From Hymenopellis radicata (lineage: Eukaryota > Basidiomycota > Agaricomycetes > Agaricales > Physalacriaceae), in contig JADNRX010000031.1 of the NCBI GenBank assembly GCA_015501595.1, positions 220,385-284,384 on the forward strand: a DNA stretch of 64,000 bases. Reading direction: 5' to 3'. The first letter of the stretch is position 1, and every line of letters begins with the position of its first letter. Shown piece after piece: positions 1 to 11,884 of this stretch. A program made the position numbers and the translations under genes. The notes under the pieces are model-generated. The model had not been told where the DNA came from and did no database searches. It was given only the letters and a program-made list of their open reading frames with translations.

Positions 1-1363
1 CATGGGAGACTAAGGAGCAACCCACTTTAGAAGATCCCTTCGCTTCACCTCCTGCAGAGCATGCAGTGTTGGAAGCTGTGGAAAGTGGTGCTCCGGGAGA
101 GAATGCCATCGAGGCTTCTCCCTCTCGAGAAGGTTTGGAAAACCCGTTCGCATCACCTGTGGGAAGGCGCGTGTCTCTCGATGAAGACGCGGCACCTCCA
201 GAGGAGCTGTTGTCGTCTTCTTCAGGAAGCAGCGATACTTTGGGGGCTGTTGAGCTAGTGACAGTGCCAGAGGCAGCAGTCGAACATGACGATTCTTCTT
301 ATGACAGCTCAACGGACTCGTCCCCATCGCAGATCCAACCGGTAGTGGCCGACTATGAACGTTTGGAAACTCCGTCTCCTCGACCTTCGGTAAAGGATGT
401 TCTCCTTCCTACCAACCGGAGAATGACAGCAGTGAAGAACTGCTCGTATCTGCTGCCCATCCTTCGGGCGACGACTCGGACACCGAGAGCATTTCTGCCT
501 CCAGTTCTCCTAGCGTTGACTTGGCAGCCACGCCCCCGCTGCCTGATGTGCTGCGCGATGTTGTCATGGACTTGGATTGCGGTGTTCATGAGACCGACGA
601 AGCTCTTCAAGTCGAACCTGATCCTGCTGCGATTGCGGAACATTCAGCATTGCCGTCCCCCGCTGTGGAGGAGACTCCCTTGCCTATAACTCACGAATTC
701 AACGAAAACACTCATGATAATAATGACTCTGATGAACCTCTCGACGACCCGATACCCGATATTTCGATATCCATACCTGATCCAGACTTCCTTCCTCTGG
801 TATTTTCACCGAAGAAGGAGCTGTCGGCTCAGACACCTACACCTCCCGAATCACCGCTTCTTACTCCCGTGCGCAAGGTTAAGCCTGCGTGGTCTCTTCG
901 TGCGGCGGATGCACCTGCGCTTGGTCTCAGTGCGAGCCCCGGCGGGGCTTCGTCGGAGTCTCAGAGCACGAAGGCGAAGGAGACGAAGACACTTGTGTCT
1001 CCTCCTTCTCCCTCGCAATCTCCCTTGACGTTGTCGAGAGCATTGCCCGGGTCGTTCCCTGCGGCGGAGCCAGCTCCTGCTACTGCGCCTGTAGCCTCCT
1101 CGTCGACGGCGGTTGAGAAGAAGCAGGCGCGTCCACGGGTTACGCGCTCGCCTATTGACATCGCGTTGGCCATGCGTAAGTAGCCGGCCTCGCCCAATGT
1201 CTTTCGTTTTCTGACAATTTTTTCAGAATTGAGACCCGGCCTTGGAATCAATGCAGATCCAGCGTGGATGGTTCGGTTCTTGATGTCGATGTTTGGATGG
1301 ATGATCGTAATGATTTCGGGGAGCAGCGGCTCAGAAGGGTATCATTATCCTGTGAGGCGTTGA
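1..1363 (+). CDS. Acidic Ser/Pro-rich protein with C-terminal hydrophobic segment (5' partial)
   Basis: The reading frame is open from the left window edge, so the 5' end is missing. The visible protein is low-complexity, rich in Asp, Glu, Ser and Pro, with no domain I recognise. The frame changes near 391-421; an intron ending at the AG before 422 (for example from a GT near 342) would join the two frames. A clear intron lies at 1176-1226 (GTAAGT donor, CTGAC branch-like site, TTTTTCAG acceptor). It adds a last exon of about 45 codons containing AWMVRFLMSMFGWMIVMIS, a hydrophobic stretch fit for one membrane span, then a TGA at 1361-1363. Without this exon the frame would stop just after the donor. 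A tail-anchored membrane protein is possible, but the function is unknown. Confidence 0.6.
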
Positions 1364-1676
1364 GGTTCATTTTTTCTTTCCTTTCCAGTCCCGCCCTTTT
1401 TTCGTTTTCATTTCGTTTCACACGCACATTGCAATGGATCTGGACAACTGTCATCACTCATTCATACCACACATATGCATTACATAGTTTCATTCCTCGC
1501 GCATTCAGTTTGTTCAATTTCGCACAGATACCTCCGCATTCCTCTCTGTCATGCATCTGCATAACGTAGTCCAGTTTAGTATTTAACATTTACACACCTA
1601 TTATTAATGTTCGTGGTGGTTGTGGGTGCAGTCTGTAATGGGATATGGATGGAGTTCTTTTGATTTTTGATTGTGA
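1364..1676. other. Intergenic, T-rich 3' flank
   Basis: This is a T-rich pyrimidine stretch downstream of the first gene. I see no supported gene or RNA here. It runs up to the left terminal repeat of the MITE-like element. Confidence 0.4.
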
Positions 1677-2322
1677 CCTTGATCGGGAAGTGCAATCGAT
1701 TTTTATAACCGGCAGCTATATGTAGCTCAATTCTTGGTGTATTGCCCTTAAAATTGTAATTCAAGCAGATTATATGGTATAGATGAAGTGTACCAAGTTT
1801 GGGATTTTTACGAGGCCGAGACACTTTGTCAGTGCGACCGCGATTGCAACGTTCGATTAAGCGCAATCGTGACGGACTGTGACCAGTCCTGCCTTCTGGT
1901 GCCGACATCGTTCGGCACTGCGGCAACTGACGAGGCTGCCGAGCGGGGTTTCAAATGTTGTCACTCGCGATTGCACTTCCTGTTCTCGATGAGCATTGTC
2001 ATTGAGTACAGCCGTTCTCCAGTGGTATTCTGCATCGAGTCATACCTAAACAGTATATATAACATATATGAGAAGTCCCAGAACCGTCCGAGCTCAGGGT
2101 GAATTTACACGGGCGGGTGAACAGGAAGTGCAATCGCATCACACCTCGATTTTGGTCGTTCAAAATTCACTATTCAACGCTGGTTACTCTGATGCCTTTG
2201 TCCTCTCACAGGCCAATTATAGCCACTGAAATCTATGTTTTAAAAAAATTGCGAGCATTTTACGACAAGAATTGAGCTATAGAGAAGCAAAATACTGCTA
2301 GGATTGCACTTCCCGATCAAGG
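1677..2322. mobile_element. MITE-like element with 21-bp perfect terminal inverted repeats
   Basis: The 21 bases at 1677-1697 (starting CCTTGATCGGGAAG) are the exact reverse complement of 2302-2322. Subterminal similarity extends inward: TAGCTCAATTCTTG near 1723 has its inverted match CAAGAATTGAGCTA near 2264. The 646-bp interior has no supported coding sequence. This structure suits a non-autonomous DNA transposon. I could not recognise a target-site duplication: the flanks read GTGA on the left and ATAG on the right. The right end lies 39 bp beyond the stop codon of the convergent MCH permease, so the element may sit in or beside that gene's 3' UTR. Confidence 0.65.
1967..2137. repeat. Inner inverted repeat pair nested in the MITE-like element
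   Basis: Positions 1967-1985 (GCGATTGCACTTCCTGTTC) and 2119-2137 are perfect 19-bp reverse complements bounding 171 bp. They share the core GATTGCACTTCC with the outer terminal repeats, so the core occurs four times in alternating orientation. This suggests insertion of a related element into the first, or an internal duplication of the end. Confidence 0.6.
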
Positions 2323-2361
2323 ATAGTACTATCCGTACTCGCGAAGTATGAAGCCGAAGTG

Positions 2362-4299
2362 CTAGACCTTGTGTCCATGTCCGGGCGCTCTGTACATGAA
2401 GATCGTTCGAGAAAGTAGCATGCAGGCCGCTCCTGTCATGACTGTCGCCTAAAATTCAATGAGCAGCAGATCAGAGAACTCCGTGTTCCGACTCACGCCA
2501 CAGAACGCGATGCAGCGGGTCCAGTCATAAGTTGCCGTGTTGCTGTGTAGCAAGGCGCCGTCCAGTGGTGATCCGCAAAGCATGAATACCCCAACACATG
2601 TAAACGCGAGGCCCATCCGTGTGCTAGAAGGAGCGTAATTACGACCTGAATGAGGGGATAAATGTGTGTGTGTCGCGTACCCTAAATCGCTCATGTTGGT
2701 GGTCAGTTGACAGATGAGAGATGGGATGAGAGAATAGTCTGGTGGAAGGATCGCGTCAGTGCTGAATGGAATGGGGTTTGACTCACAGGAGCCGGAGAAG
2801 AACCCGTAGAAGCAGGCGAACGCGACGAGGGCAGGTACGTTGGTTATGTCACTGCCGACGAGGGTAAACAGTAGCATGGACGTGAAGGCGAGGGAGGGGA
2901 TCAGCATGTTGTAGATGCCGATCTTGTCGGCGAAGAAGTTGGGGAGGAGGCGGCCTAGGATGCTCCCGGCGTTGAGGATCGCCAACTAGAGGAGATGGGT
3001 GATGAGCTTCGGGAGAACGACGAGTGTAAAGAGGTTACATACGGCGTAGAATGCAAGGTTCGGGTCTATTCCTTTGTCGATCGCGTAGAGTTGAAGATAA
3101 AAGTCTGTGTTAGATGTTGAGTGACCTAACTGGTATGCACGAGTTTGTGTGTTGCTCACAGGGGAAGAATAGGCCGAGACACACGAAGCAAGCTCTAAGC
3201 GGTATATCAGACAGGTTGAATACACCGGAAGTGACGTACCCAGCGATAGAGACCATGAATGCAGTATCCTTCAAAACCTCTGTAAGAACTTTGATTTCAA
3301 ACAAAGGCCGGCGCTGCGATCCTTGATAGGCCGTGCGCATACCAAGGTTGGCACAGACGAGAAGAACAGTCGCAAGCGCCGCTGTGGATCGTATGGCGTT
3401 GTCAAAGGATGTTACGCGACTGAGCTCGTTGAGCATAATAGGCCATACAATTCCGCCAAACGAGGCTCCCTGAGAAATAGAATAGAAGTGAGGGAAACGG
3501 CGATGTATTTGAGTTTGGGCGCGAGTTACATACCGTGACGGCGATTCCTGTGGCGGTGGAGCGGCGGGTCTTGAAGTGGTGGCCGATGATGCTTAGGGAA
3601 GGGAGGAAGAGAAGGGATTGGCCGAGTCCGGAGCCTAGAGCCTGGGCGAGGAAGACCTGCCAGAAACTGTTAGGAGAGCGAGGCGAGTGTTGGGGGTTTT
3701 GTTTACCTGGTAGTACTGCCCCGGCCGAGCTAAGGATAACATGAACATGGAGGTCACTTGGATGACGGTGCCAATGAGGATCATTGAACGACTAAAGAAG
3801 GATGAGATTAAGATGAAAGATGTGGCGAGTATCGTACAAGTAGCCGGCGTCGAAAGCACGACCGACGAAAACACCGGGCGCGTATTGCATGAACAGCTGA
3901 AAGCTGCCAATCCAGCTGCTCTAGAATGTTAGATACTCGTCGCATTCGAATTCAAAGTCAGACCTTATGTCTGATGGCGTCTTGTTGGAGAGGAAAGTGC
4001 GGGTGTAATAGTCTTGATAGACACCAAAGGCACTGATGTATCTGTGTAGAGCTGTAAAGTCGGGGAAAGCGCAGTAGAAGAATACCAAGTCACCCCAAGG
4101 TGCAGAATTGGATCATCCATCTGTGTCGAAACTTCAGTGTAGTAACACAGAGGCCATCACGACATATACATACGATCCAGCCACGGTCATCCACGCATTC
4201 TTGCCTCCGTCGGTGGGTGAGGTACGACTAGCGCCCTTTTCGACATCCCCCTCTGAAACGACGGTCCGTTCAGTCGTGTTAGTGTTAGTATCAGACATG
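2362..4299 (-). CDS. MCH-type monocarboxylate permease-like MFS transporter
   Basis: The ATG at 4297-4299 opens a hydrophilic N-terminus (MSDTNTNTTERTVVSEG), then a first membrane segment interrupted by an intron with GTATGT donor. Spliced exons give family hallmarks: FGVYQDYYT after helix 1, SWIGSFQLF, GQYYQ...FLAQALGSGLG, SLSIIGHHFKTRR, GASFGGIVWP, and LNAGSILGRLLPNFFADKIG, which is the conserved helix 7-8 loop signature of MCH/MCT proteins. The last exon ends RAPGHGHKV followed by TAG at 2362-2364. About ten introns are needed. The protein should have 12 membrane spans and work at the plasma or an organelle membrane. Substrate (monocarboxylate, riboflavin or other) cannot be told from sequence. 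It is divergent from the sugar symporter at 4926, with 626 bp between the two starts. Confidence 0.85.
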
Positions 4300-4925
4300 G
4301 AAAAGAAAGAATAATCGAGGGAGGGAAACGGATCCCGAACATTGAAGGCAGATAGGTTATATATTCGCCGCTGTGGCGGTAAGTGTTGATTGCAAAGGGC
4401 ATTCTAATAGTAACCACGGGAAACTGTAGAGGGGGGGGGGACGCCGAGATACCGTTAGAGTTATTGCGTTGAAAGAACTCCGAGAGTGTAGGACGGAAGA
4501 CGGAGGGAAGGGCAATCAAAAAAGGTTGGGGGATGCTATCCATTTCGAAACTCGAGAGTTACAGCCGCTGCGATGTGCCATGGGTCATCCGGCACCTTGG
4601 AGCGAGGAAGGCGCGAACGAATACAGCAGTCCGGGTGGGTGGCGAGTGCACATGTCATGCATATGTAGATCAGCAGGAAGGATGTGCCTTCGGTGTGCGC
4701 TCTTGAACGGCAGACTGACTTGTTGCTGCCTCGACAAGGACGGGTCTCCATGTCAAAATAGAGCTCTAACTAGTAAACGCGCGGATAAACGACGCGGTAA
4801 AACTCCAAATAGAACAATGTTGTGGTCTAGTGACACGTCAATTTCAGACTTCCTAATCGGTACTTACTTTATACCTTGCTCCCGACGCCCTCACCCAGTT
4901 TCACCAGAAACGAACGAGACGCGCC
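4300..4925. promoter_or_regulatory. Divergent promoter region between two transporters
   Basis: This 626-bp region separates the starts of the minus-strand permease and the plus-strand symporter and must carry both promoters. It has a run of G near 4431-4440. I see no certain TATA box or RNA gene. Confidence 0.4.
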
Positions 4926-7448
4926 ATGACGGGAGGCGGCTTCATTGCTGTCGACAGCGACGACGGCAACTCGAGCAGACTGACGGGGCACAGTCATGTA
5001 TCGGGCCCAAAATACCTACATTTACCCGCCATGACCATTGGACTATTCGGCGTACAACTGTTTTGGTCGGTCGAACAGTCCTACGGATCACCATACTTGC
5101 TTTCCCTGGGACTGTCCAAGTCGGCCATGGCCATGGTCTTCCTCGCCGGTCCTCTCTCGGGCTTAATTATGCAGCCATTAATCGGTGTCCTCGCGGATAG
5201 CTGTACGTCAAGATTCGGGAGAAGACGACCTTATATGATGGGCGGAATCCTTGTCTGTATACTCGCTATGTTGTTGCTGGGCTGGACGAAGCAAGTCGCC
5301 GGCTGGTTCACGCCAAGTGTGAGCAGCAATGCCGCTTCTCTCGTCGTGACCGCGTTGCTAACACGTCTCAAGAAAACTCTGGTTCTGGCGTTTGGCGTCC
5401 TTTCAATCTATATCATCGACTTCAGTATTAACGCAGGCATGTTTCTTGCGCATCCATTGTCTTCCCATGCTCAAACCTTCGTTGCGCAGTAATGGCCGTG
5501 GATCGCGCGCTCCTCGTCGACGTGCTACCGTCTTCTGACCAACCTGCCGCGAACGCATGGGCGGCTCGCATGATGAGCATTGGAAGCGTTGCCGGTTTTT
5601 ATGTGTGGGTCACTCCGATAGGTGTGGTCTTGACGGAAGGCTGACCACCACTTAGCGGCAACCTCAGTCTCCCGTCAATCTTGCCTTTCTTTGGCAACAC
5701 CGAACTTGAAGTTCTTAGCATTCTTGCAAGTATTCTTCTCCTCGGAGGACACGTTGTCACCATGCTCATGGTCAAGGAGAAAGTCTTGTTGCAGCCAAAA
5801 TCATCGGGGTAAGCCCGATCGCCAAGTGAAGATCAGGTTGTAGACTTAACACTCCTCAGTTCTGCTACTGCGACCTTTCTGAAGCAAATGAAGGAGATCA
5901 TTACCACCGCTAGGATATTACCTCGAGTCATCAAGCAGATTGTGCGTATTATTTCGTGACTTCATTTGATTTGTCTCATCGTTCTAGCACTTAGTGCATT
6001 ATACAATTTTTGTGAATCTTCTTCATCTTGGTCTCGTGCAGATACTCATTTGTTGACTAGCACATGGCTCTCGTGGTTCCCGTTACTTTTCTACACGACT
6101 ATATACATTGGCGATCTCCATAAACGGGCCTACTACACTTCCCTCCTCATGACAGAGTCCGTCGGCCCCTCCTCTGTTGGAATGCTTGGCGGTTCTATAG
6201 GTACTCGCCAAGCAATGGACCCGGAAGAATTGGAAGAGGAATCGACGCGTCTGGGATCGCGCGCCTTATTCCTGTCGGCCGTTGTTTCCCTACTGGGCAA
6301 CTTCATTCTGCCTTTTTTCGTTTTTGAAACGCGTAAAAAGAAGGCGACACATACTATCGGCCACAGTACCTACGAGGCAAACGGGGTTCAGAATGGTGGA
6401 TATGCATCCAAGACGCGGTCCTGGGGTATTCCCGACATGTTGAAGGTACACCTCGCAAGCCTTTGGGCGTCTAGTCATGCGGTCTTCGCCGCCTGCATGT
6501 TCGGAACATTGTAGGACTAATTATCTCTCATTCTATACACGCCGACCCATAACCCCCTTTAGTTTTACCTCCACAGTCACCGGCGCTACACTTCTCATCA
6601 CGGCGACGGGTTTCTCCTGGGCAATCATCATGTGGGCACCTCTTGCATTGGTACGACTATATCTTGGAGTAGAACCCGTCCAGATTCTAACGCGTTCCGC
6701 GTAGTTGGCCGAAGCAATTCTGACCGAACCCGCTCCGGGTTCAACGGATGCTAGCGCTATTATGCTTCAGGATACACGATCGCGGCCTGATGTAAACGAG
6801 ACGATATTCGAGGATCCAGGCCTAGATTCTGACGCTGAATCCGATTCGGAACGGCAAATAAAGCTTGACAAAGCAGAAGCGCGCCGGGGACTGATAGGCA
6901 ACCATGATGCTGGGATAAGTCGCGTAGATCTCGGGAGGGACCATTCCGATGACGAGGAAGAAGGCGAAGACGCGGTTCTAGTTGGTCGTCGGCGAGACCT
7001 AGAAGAGGCTGATGGGGACCGCGAGCATGAAGGAGGACTAAGTGCCAAGGTTGGAATTATCCTTGTACGTGTGTCTATTCTTTATCGTTGCTCGTCTTGC
7101 TGATTATGTCCCAGGGCATTCAAAACATATTTGTTGTGATACCACAGTTCTTTGTGACCGGACTTGCTTCGATCGTCTTTGCGATCTTCGACCAAGCACC
7201 TCCAGTTCACGTTCGCGATGGAGACGTCGGCAATTCTACTGTTTCTGCTTTGGTCCGCGATGATGAGGAAGAAGACGCTGCTCTGCTGCAAGCCGCCAAC
7301 TCGAATTCTGTGGTCTATATCTTCAGGTAAATCTTCTCTGAGTAGTCTGTTTCCGACATTGATCCTCTTGAGCAGGCTCGGCGGCGTTGCAGCTCTAGTT
7401 GCCTTTGTTCTGTGTTGGAGACTCGCCAGGGAGCTGAAGCATCGATAA
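4926..7448 (+). CDS. GPH-family sucrose/alpha-glucoside:proton symporter-like protein
   Basis: The ATG at 4926 is followed by a short cytosolic tail and WSVEQSYGSPYLLSLGLSKS, then FLAGPLSGLIMQPLIGVLAD and SRFGRRRPYM. The last is the loop 2-3 signature of sucrose transporters of the GPH/SLC45 family (S. pombe Sut1, plant SUT). Later exons give AVDRALLVDVLPSSDQ, the second RTARMMS-like loop, and a very acidic cytosolic loop (DAESDSERQIKLDKAEARRG onward, around 6820-7050) between membrane segments. The last exon ends CWRLARELKHR with TAA at 7446-7448. The family imports disaccharides with protons at the plasma membrane. At least seven short introns are required. The fold and family are clear; substrate is inferred from family only. 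Confidence 0.88.
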
Positions 7449-7557
7449 TAAGAACTGCAGTTGAATGCTAAAAGTAGGAGGCGGATATTTATACTTATAC
7501 GTTACTGTACAGCATACTCATAGTGGACAATGGTTAGAATTGTATCACGGCGCACTT

Positions 7558-9158
7558 TCAGAACACCGTGCCGTCGCTTTCAATCTCCATGGGCGGCCCA
7601 CCTGACTCGGGTCGTTTCTGTTTTGCGATTTCTCTGCCACCTTTCCACGTCGCACTTTCCAAGACCTGCGCTAGATTGAGGTCTTTCGGCGTGAGCTTCA
7701 AATGCGCGCGAATGGAATCAGCAATATGATCGCTATCAAAACATGAGTAGAAATATCATCATGAAACGAAGTTTCATACAGCATGATAACTGTCATTGCC
7801 CGCCATTCAACTATCGCGGGATGGGTAGCAGCTGCCTTAGGGAGTTTAGACACAGGGTCTATAGGCAAAACACCAGGTTTCAGAGTGACTACTCCAAGGT
7901 CCATGAGGAGCCCGCCTGTCAAGTAGATATGTAAAATTTTTCTCGAAGCGGTAAGCGTCTAGTGACTCACCGTTTCGGTATTCAGGAAGGCCTGTCATAT
8001 CTTCCCGTCCTACGATTTCCCATTTCAACACGGACTCGATGGCCTCAATGACGCTGTACGTAATCCACTGGGTCAGCTTGTGGAAAGGAACATAGTCATC
8101 TCCTTCGGATTGTCCATCCTGTTTCAAGGCGGAACAAGGCCAGACGTCTCCGAGAGGTATGCCACCGAGAACTGCCCGCGAGGCTGGCCAGACCGGGTTC
8201 AGACCGTCGATAAGGACGTGCCAAAGGGCGGCGAGAGGAACTTGGCGCGTAGAACCAGAAACTTTGGATTCAGATTCCAGAAAGTCTGTTTAAAGTTCAG
8301 TGCAAGATCGCCGTTGAGGTCATGGGCCGGTAGTACCCAACATATTTCCAGGCCGTCCATCGCTCCCGAAAAGCTTCGGGCTTTCGGTCATCGCTCTGGA
8401 GAGATTGACGAGCAGAGCTGTACGGCCATCAAGACCAACCATGGGGTTCCCCTGATTGACTTGAAAGTGCTGAGCGATCGCCTCGACCGTGATGCTCTTC
8501 AATCCCTCGGCTGATAGGAAATTAGTGCGCCTAACTTGGGAAAAGCGTAGTTAGACTAACCGTCAACTTGACATGGCTGACCTGGATTGCTGGAGAACAC
8601 CCCTGAGGTAAACATGTGTATGCTGGCGGTAGCCAGTCCCTCAGAACGAACAATCTTCTGACCGGAGGTTTCTTCAGTGTAGGCCCAGTCCTTTCCAGCG
8701 CCGGCATCGAGCAACGCGGAGACCACGAATAGATCAATTAATCGCTTGCACGCTTCTTTCGCATCGAGGTCTTTCCAGCTCTTGAGTAAAGGAGCCACAC
8801 GCTCGCGTCCAGAATCAAAGTGACGCCAACGTCCGTGAGGAGGTATCTACGGAGCAATTATGAAGATAATCGCGAGGCCTAGACAGCAATAACGAACGTT
8901 ATGATAATTTGTTCCGAAATCGCGCTAGCAGGACCCGATGGCTGAGACAATACAGGATCACAAACGGATCAGTACTTACTTGGATAATGCCAACACAGAA
9001 TTCCGTAACCTCGGCTTCCTTCTCAGGATGATAGTCGAGTACTCGAGTTTCCCAGCCTTTGCGAGGTCAAAGACACGCTGACATCTCTCACGGACAGCAG
9101 GAAGAGTCCTCAGATAAACCGCCTTTTGCTCGGGGGTGAGTGCCGCACTGATGTTCAT
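7558..9158 (-). CDS. URC4: DUF1688 protein, uracil catabolism protein URC4
   Basis: The ATG at 9156-9158 gives MNISAALTPEQKAVYLRTLP. Exons then read IPPHGRWRHFDSGRERV, FVVSALLDAGAGKDWAY, RSEGLATASIHMFTSGVFS, LDGRTALLVNLS, LGDVWPC, and GGLLMDLGVVTLKPG, which match the conserved blocks of the DUF1688 family. The C-terminus ends MEIESDGTVF with the stop at 7558-7560. Members (URC4 in Lachancea kluyveri, urg3 in S. pombe) are needed for growth on uracil as nitrogen source by the URC pathway; the exact reaction of this protein is not established. The spliced product is about 430-450 residues, normal for the family. A GATAAG lies about 70 bp upstream, fitting nitrogen regulation (inference). Confidence 0.88.
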
Positions 9159-9226
9159 GATGGTACAAAGTCAAGTGGTGCGCGGCCGAGGTTCACTATC
9201 TCAATGCAAGGCTACCGGCAGGCGTA

Positions 9227-9232
9227 GATAAG
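9227..9232. promoter_or_regulatory. GATA-factor motif upstream of URC4
   Basis: GATAAG occurs on the plus strand about 70 bp upstream of the URC4 start. GATA factors control nitrogen-source genes in fungi, and uracil catabolism is such a pathway. A six-base match is weak evidence by itself. Confidence 0.25.
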
Positions 9233-9335
9233 ATATAGCTTGATCGGCGATTACATTTCATCAAAACATAATAACGTTTGGGCTTGTGATGGTGGGACAG
9301 TATGAACTATTAACACTGCGTGCATCGGTCTGCAT

Positions 9336-9687
9336 TTAGTTCCTCAGCGCAGGGCAATGGTAGCATGGACCGCCCGAGGTCTGGGTGACGACGTTCTGGG
9401 GGGGTCTCAACCTGATGAAAAGAACGCGCTTTAGAACGTAGCCTGTTGACTCATATCAAAAGAATCACATACCACTGCTTGCACGTATTCTTGCAATCGT
9501 GGTGATTGGCCTGGTGCTTGGAGCTGTACCTGCAGGCGGAGGATCCACAGTCGACCTGCGAGGATCCAGACAATGAGCATATGAACAGCGGTGATGCGGC
9601 AAAACAGTGTATACGAACGAGGTGATCTCCGTGGGTGATATCATGGCCACAGCTATGCCTGGTGTTTTCCAGTCTGCGGAAGCACAT
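9336..9687 (-). CDS. Small Cys/His-rich protein
   Basis: Three exons on the minus strand splice to about 75 residues. Exon 1 starts MCFRRLENTRHSCGHDIT at 9687 and ends at a GTTCGT donor; exon 2 encodes DCGSSACRYSSKHQ and HHDCKNTCKQW; exon 3, after a CATCAG acceptor, ends GGPCYHCPALRN with TAA at 9336-9338. The protein has nine Cys, several in C-x3-C or C-x2-C spacing, with His nearby, suggesting metal binding. An in-frame ATG 42 bases upstream (9729) is an alternative start, but starting at Met-Cys fits the compact conserved core better. I recall similar short uncharacterised proteins in basidiomycetes but know no function. No signal peptide is seen. Confidence 0.6.
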
Positions 9688-10468
9688 TCTGAAAATGCGG
9701 GGCGAGTGATTTAATGCTGGGTTAGCCAAAATGGTCCGCTTTATATAGCAGGATTCGACGCTTGACGCGATCGAAGGGGTAAGTCGATGTGATGCGACTA
9801 TTCGTAGAACGGGACGTACCTAAGCTATCGGATCCCTCATACGGAATGTGGCTCTATTGCCTGTCAAAGTAAGTGAAGAGCTGAACGCGTAGTAAGCATC
9901 CGGGAATGAAGGGAAATATAATCCTTCAGGTCAAATTTGCTACATATCGGGGTGCCATATTTGCCACGTACTGTTCAACGAGGGTAGTAATTCGTTAGAC
10001 GAACGAATTGAAGACTCCATTTGAAGTAGTGAACATTTACCGAGGCCAATCAAAGTCCGGCATGTTCGAATCCCGGCTACCGCATTTTCACGTCAGTACT
10101 AGCATCAAGATAATCCTTACGAGACGAATCGAGCACGCCTTTTCCTACGCCACGAAGACGAGACTTGGCCAATTTCCCATCCATGAAATTCTGGCGGGAT
10201 TTCACGGTCATCCGAGGGAAAACGGAATCTATGTGTGGCGCAGCTGGAGATTCGAATTACCGATGCGGACAGAAGAACCTCTGCGCCTCCAAGGGTAAAT
10301 ATGGCATACCAAAACCGGCGTGAATCGCGATTGATCTCGTAACGGTTTTTAATTACAAGCCATAGAGCTAGCCATTCTTTGATGCTATTTGGAGGTCTAA
10401 AAACAAGCTAGCCTCTTGGCATCTTGTAATTTCGGTTCGCCACAACCACCTGCATTAAGACAATCCAT
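9688..10468. other. Intergenic
   Basis: The stretch lies between the small Cys-rich gene and HIS2, both on the minus strand, so it holds the HIS2 3' flank and the promoter of the small gene. A 96-codon plus-strand frame at 10008-10298 has no recognisable features and is probably chance. Confidence 0.4.
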
Positions 10469-11511
10469 TCACTTGGAGCGATGGTCCCAGAAGGGGTGTT
10501 CCCACCAACTCCCTTCAAGGCGGACGGGATGAATTTTACGCCCCGCGGAATTGGGTTCCTGTGCTGTCTGCAAGAACCAAAGCTCCGACACGTTGACACT
10601 TTTCAGATACACAGCAGCGCGGTCGTAATTGTGGCCAACCATATGCGGACCATGACTATCGTCCGAAAGGGTGAAGCGACCGCCATGTTTCATTATCAGC
10701 TGCAACCCGGCACCGAGCCGACTTAGACGGGGAACGCTCAACGATAAGAGTCACTCACGTCTACGACATCTCGCCCGGGGTAAGCCGTGTCCCATTTTTT
10801 TCTGAACGCAGCGGCATTCACTTCGAATAGCGCGCCGTAACGAACAGCTTCCGCAATGTTTCGTTCGACAAGTTTCTGTACGGCAGGAAAATCGGAGAAC
10901 TGCAGGGAAGGCGTGTAGAGACGACACAGATCGAAGTGCCCAATTACTTCGGGCTTCACGAGGCGGATAAGCTCGTACTGCGCGTCAAAGTAACTGCAGA
11001 GAAACGCCTCCTGCGCTTCATTCTCTGTAGTGCCGACCTGTGTTCCACTTTGCAAGGCTTTTTGGAAAGTAGCGAGGTCAAAGTCGATAGGTATGCCGTT
11101 CACGTGGTGAATAGATCCAACGACGTATTCAACCTCTCCCAAGAAATCGTGCAGTCGTTGTAGATCTAAGACCGAGATATATTCCGTTTCCAGCCCGACC
11201 AGCAAGTCGATTTGGGGGGCATATGTTTGTTTCAAACGACTAGCTTCGGTCAGAAACGCGTTGAATTGATTTTCGAGGTCAGTAGACGTGAGACCTTCCT
11301 GTCGTACGCCCTTATGAACACTAACATAATCAGATGAATAAGGGTTGCCTACCTCTTCAGGATAGAGATCTTCGATGCGGTACCGTGGAACATGCTCAGT
11401 AAGCCCAAATATTTGGAACTTTTGTTGTATGGCCTCTAGAACGACCTCCTCCAAGGTCCCAGAAGCATGCTTGCAGAATTGACCAGAGTGAGAGTGATGA
11501 CTGAAAGGCAT
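10469..11511 (-). CDS. HIS2: Histidinol-phosphatase (PHP family)
   Basis: The ATG at 11509-11511 gives MPFSHHSHSGQFCKHA, with the H-x-H metal-binding motif at the N-terminus typical of PHP phosphoesterases. Further ligands follow: FGLTEHVPRY, GLETEYI, VVGSIHHVNG, VIGHFDLCRLY and, after an intron of about 57 bp, GGRFTLSDDSHGP. These are the conserved HIS2 blocks. The product is about 330 residues, near the usual length. The enzyme removes phosphate from L-histidinol phosphate in the penultimate part of histidine synthesis in the cytosol. The last residues (PFWDHRSK before the stop) lack family similarity I can judge, so the final exon end is less certain. Confidence 0.9.
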
Positions 11512-11884
11512 AGCGTGAGAATTTCACGATCACTTGCCGATTCACAAATCAACACAGCACGCGCCAGGCCCATTTGGTCTTATTGTCCATCAAGTTGTCC
11601 ATTAACGGCGTCTACTCTGTGATAAGCGACACTGACACTAGGGCTATTTTTCCAAAGAGGTAAAATGAGCACTATCGTAATCCGGGTAGTCCACAATATG
11701 TTTAGCTTATTTCAACTGAAGACAATATTTGAATGACAGAGGTGGTGTCATGCCAGCTCATACCTGTCTAATCCCGGCAGCGGCGGGTGCCGACTAGCAA
11801 GTCAATGATCCGAATGAATCCAGTTTGAGGAGCATATAATCAAGCGACTAATGTACACATTAATAACGAGGACTACTTTTGAGG
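11512..11884. other. Intergenic between HIS2 start and ETFDH end
   Basis: The region must contain the HIS2 promoter and the 3' end of the ETF dehydrogenase gene. I see no gene or RNA here. Confidence 0.4.

Noticed and set aside
10040..10085. TTCGAATCCCGG resembling a tRNA T arm
   Set aside because: The flanking five-base arms are not complementary and no D or anticodon arm is found upstream.
10008..10298. 96-codon plus-strand frame
   Set aside because: No domain, no splice context, no promoter signal; likely chance.
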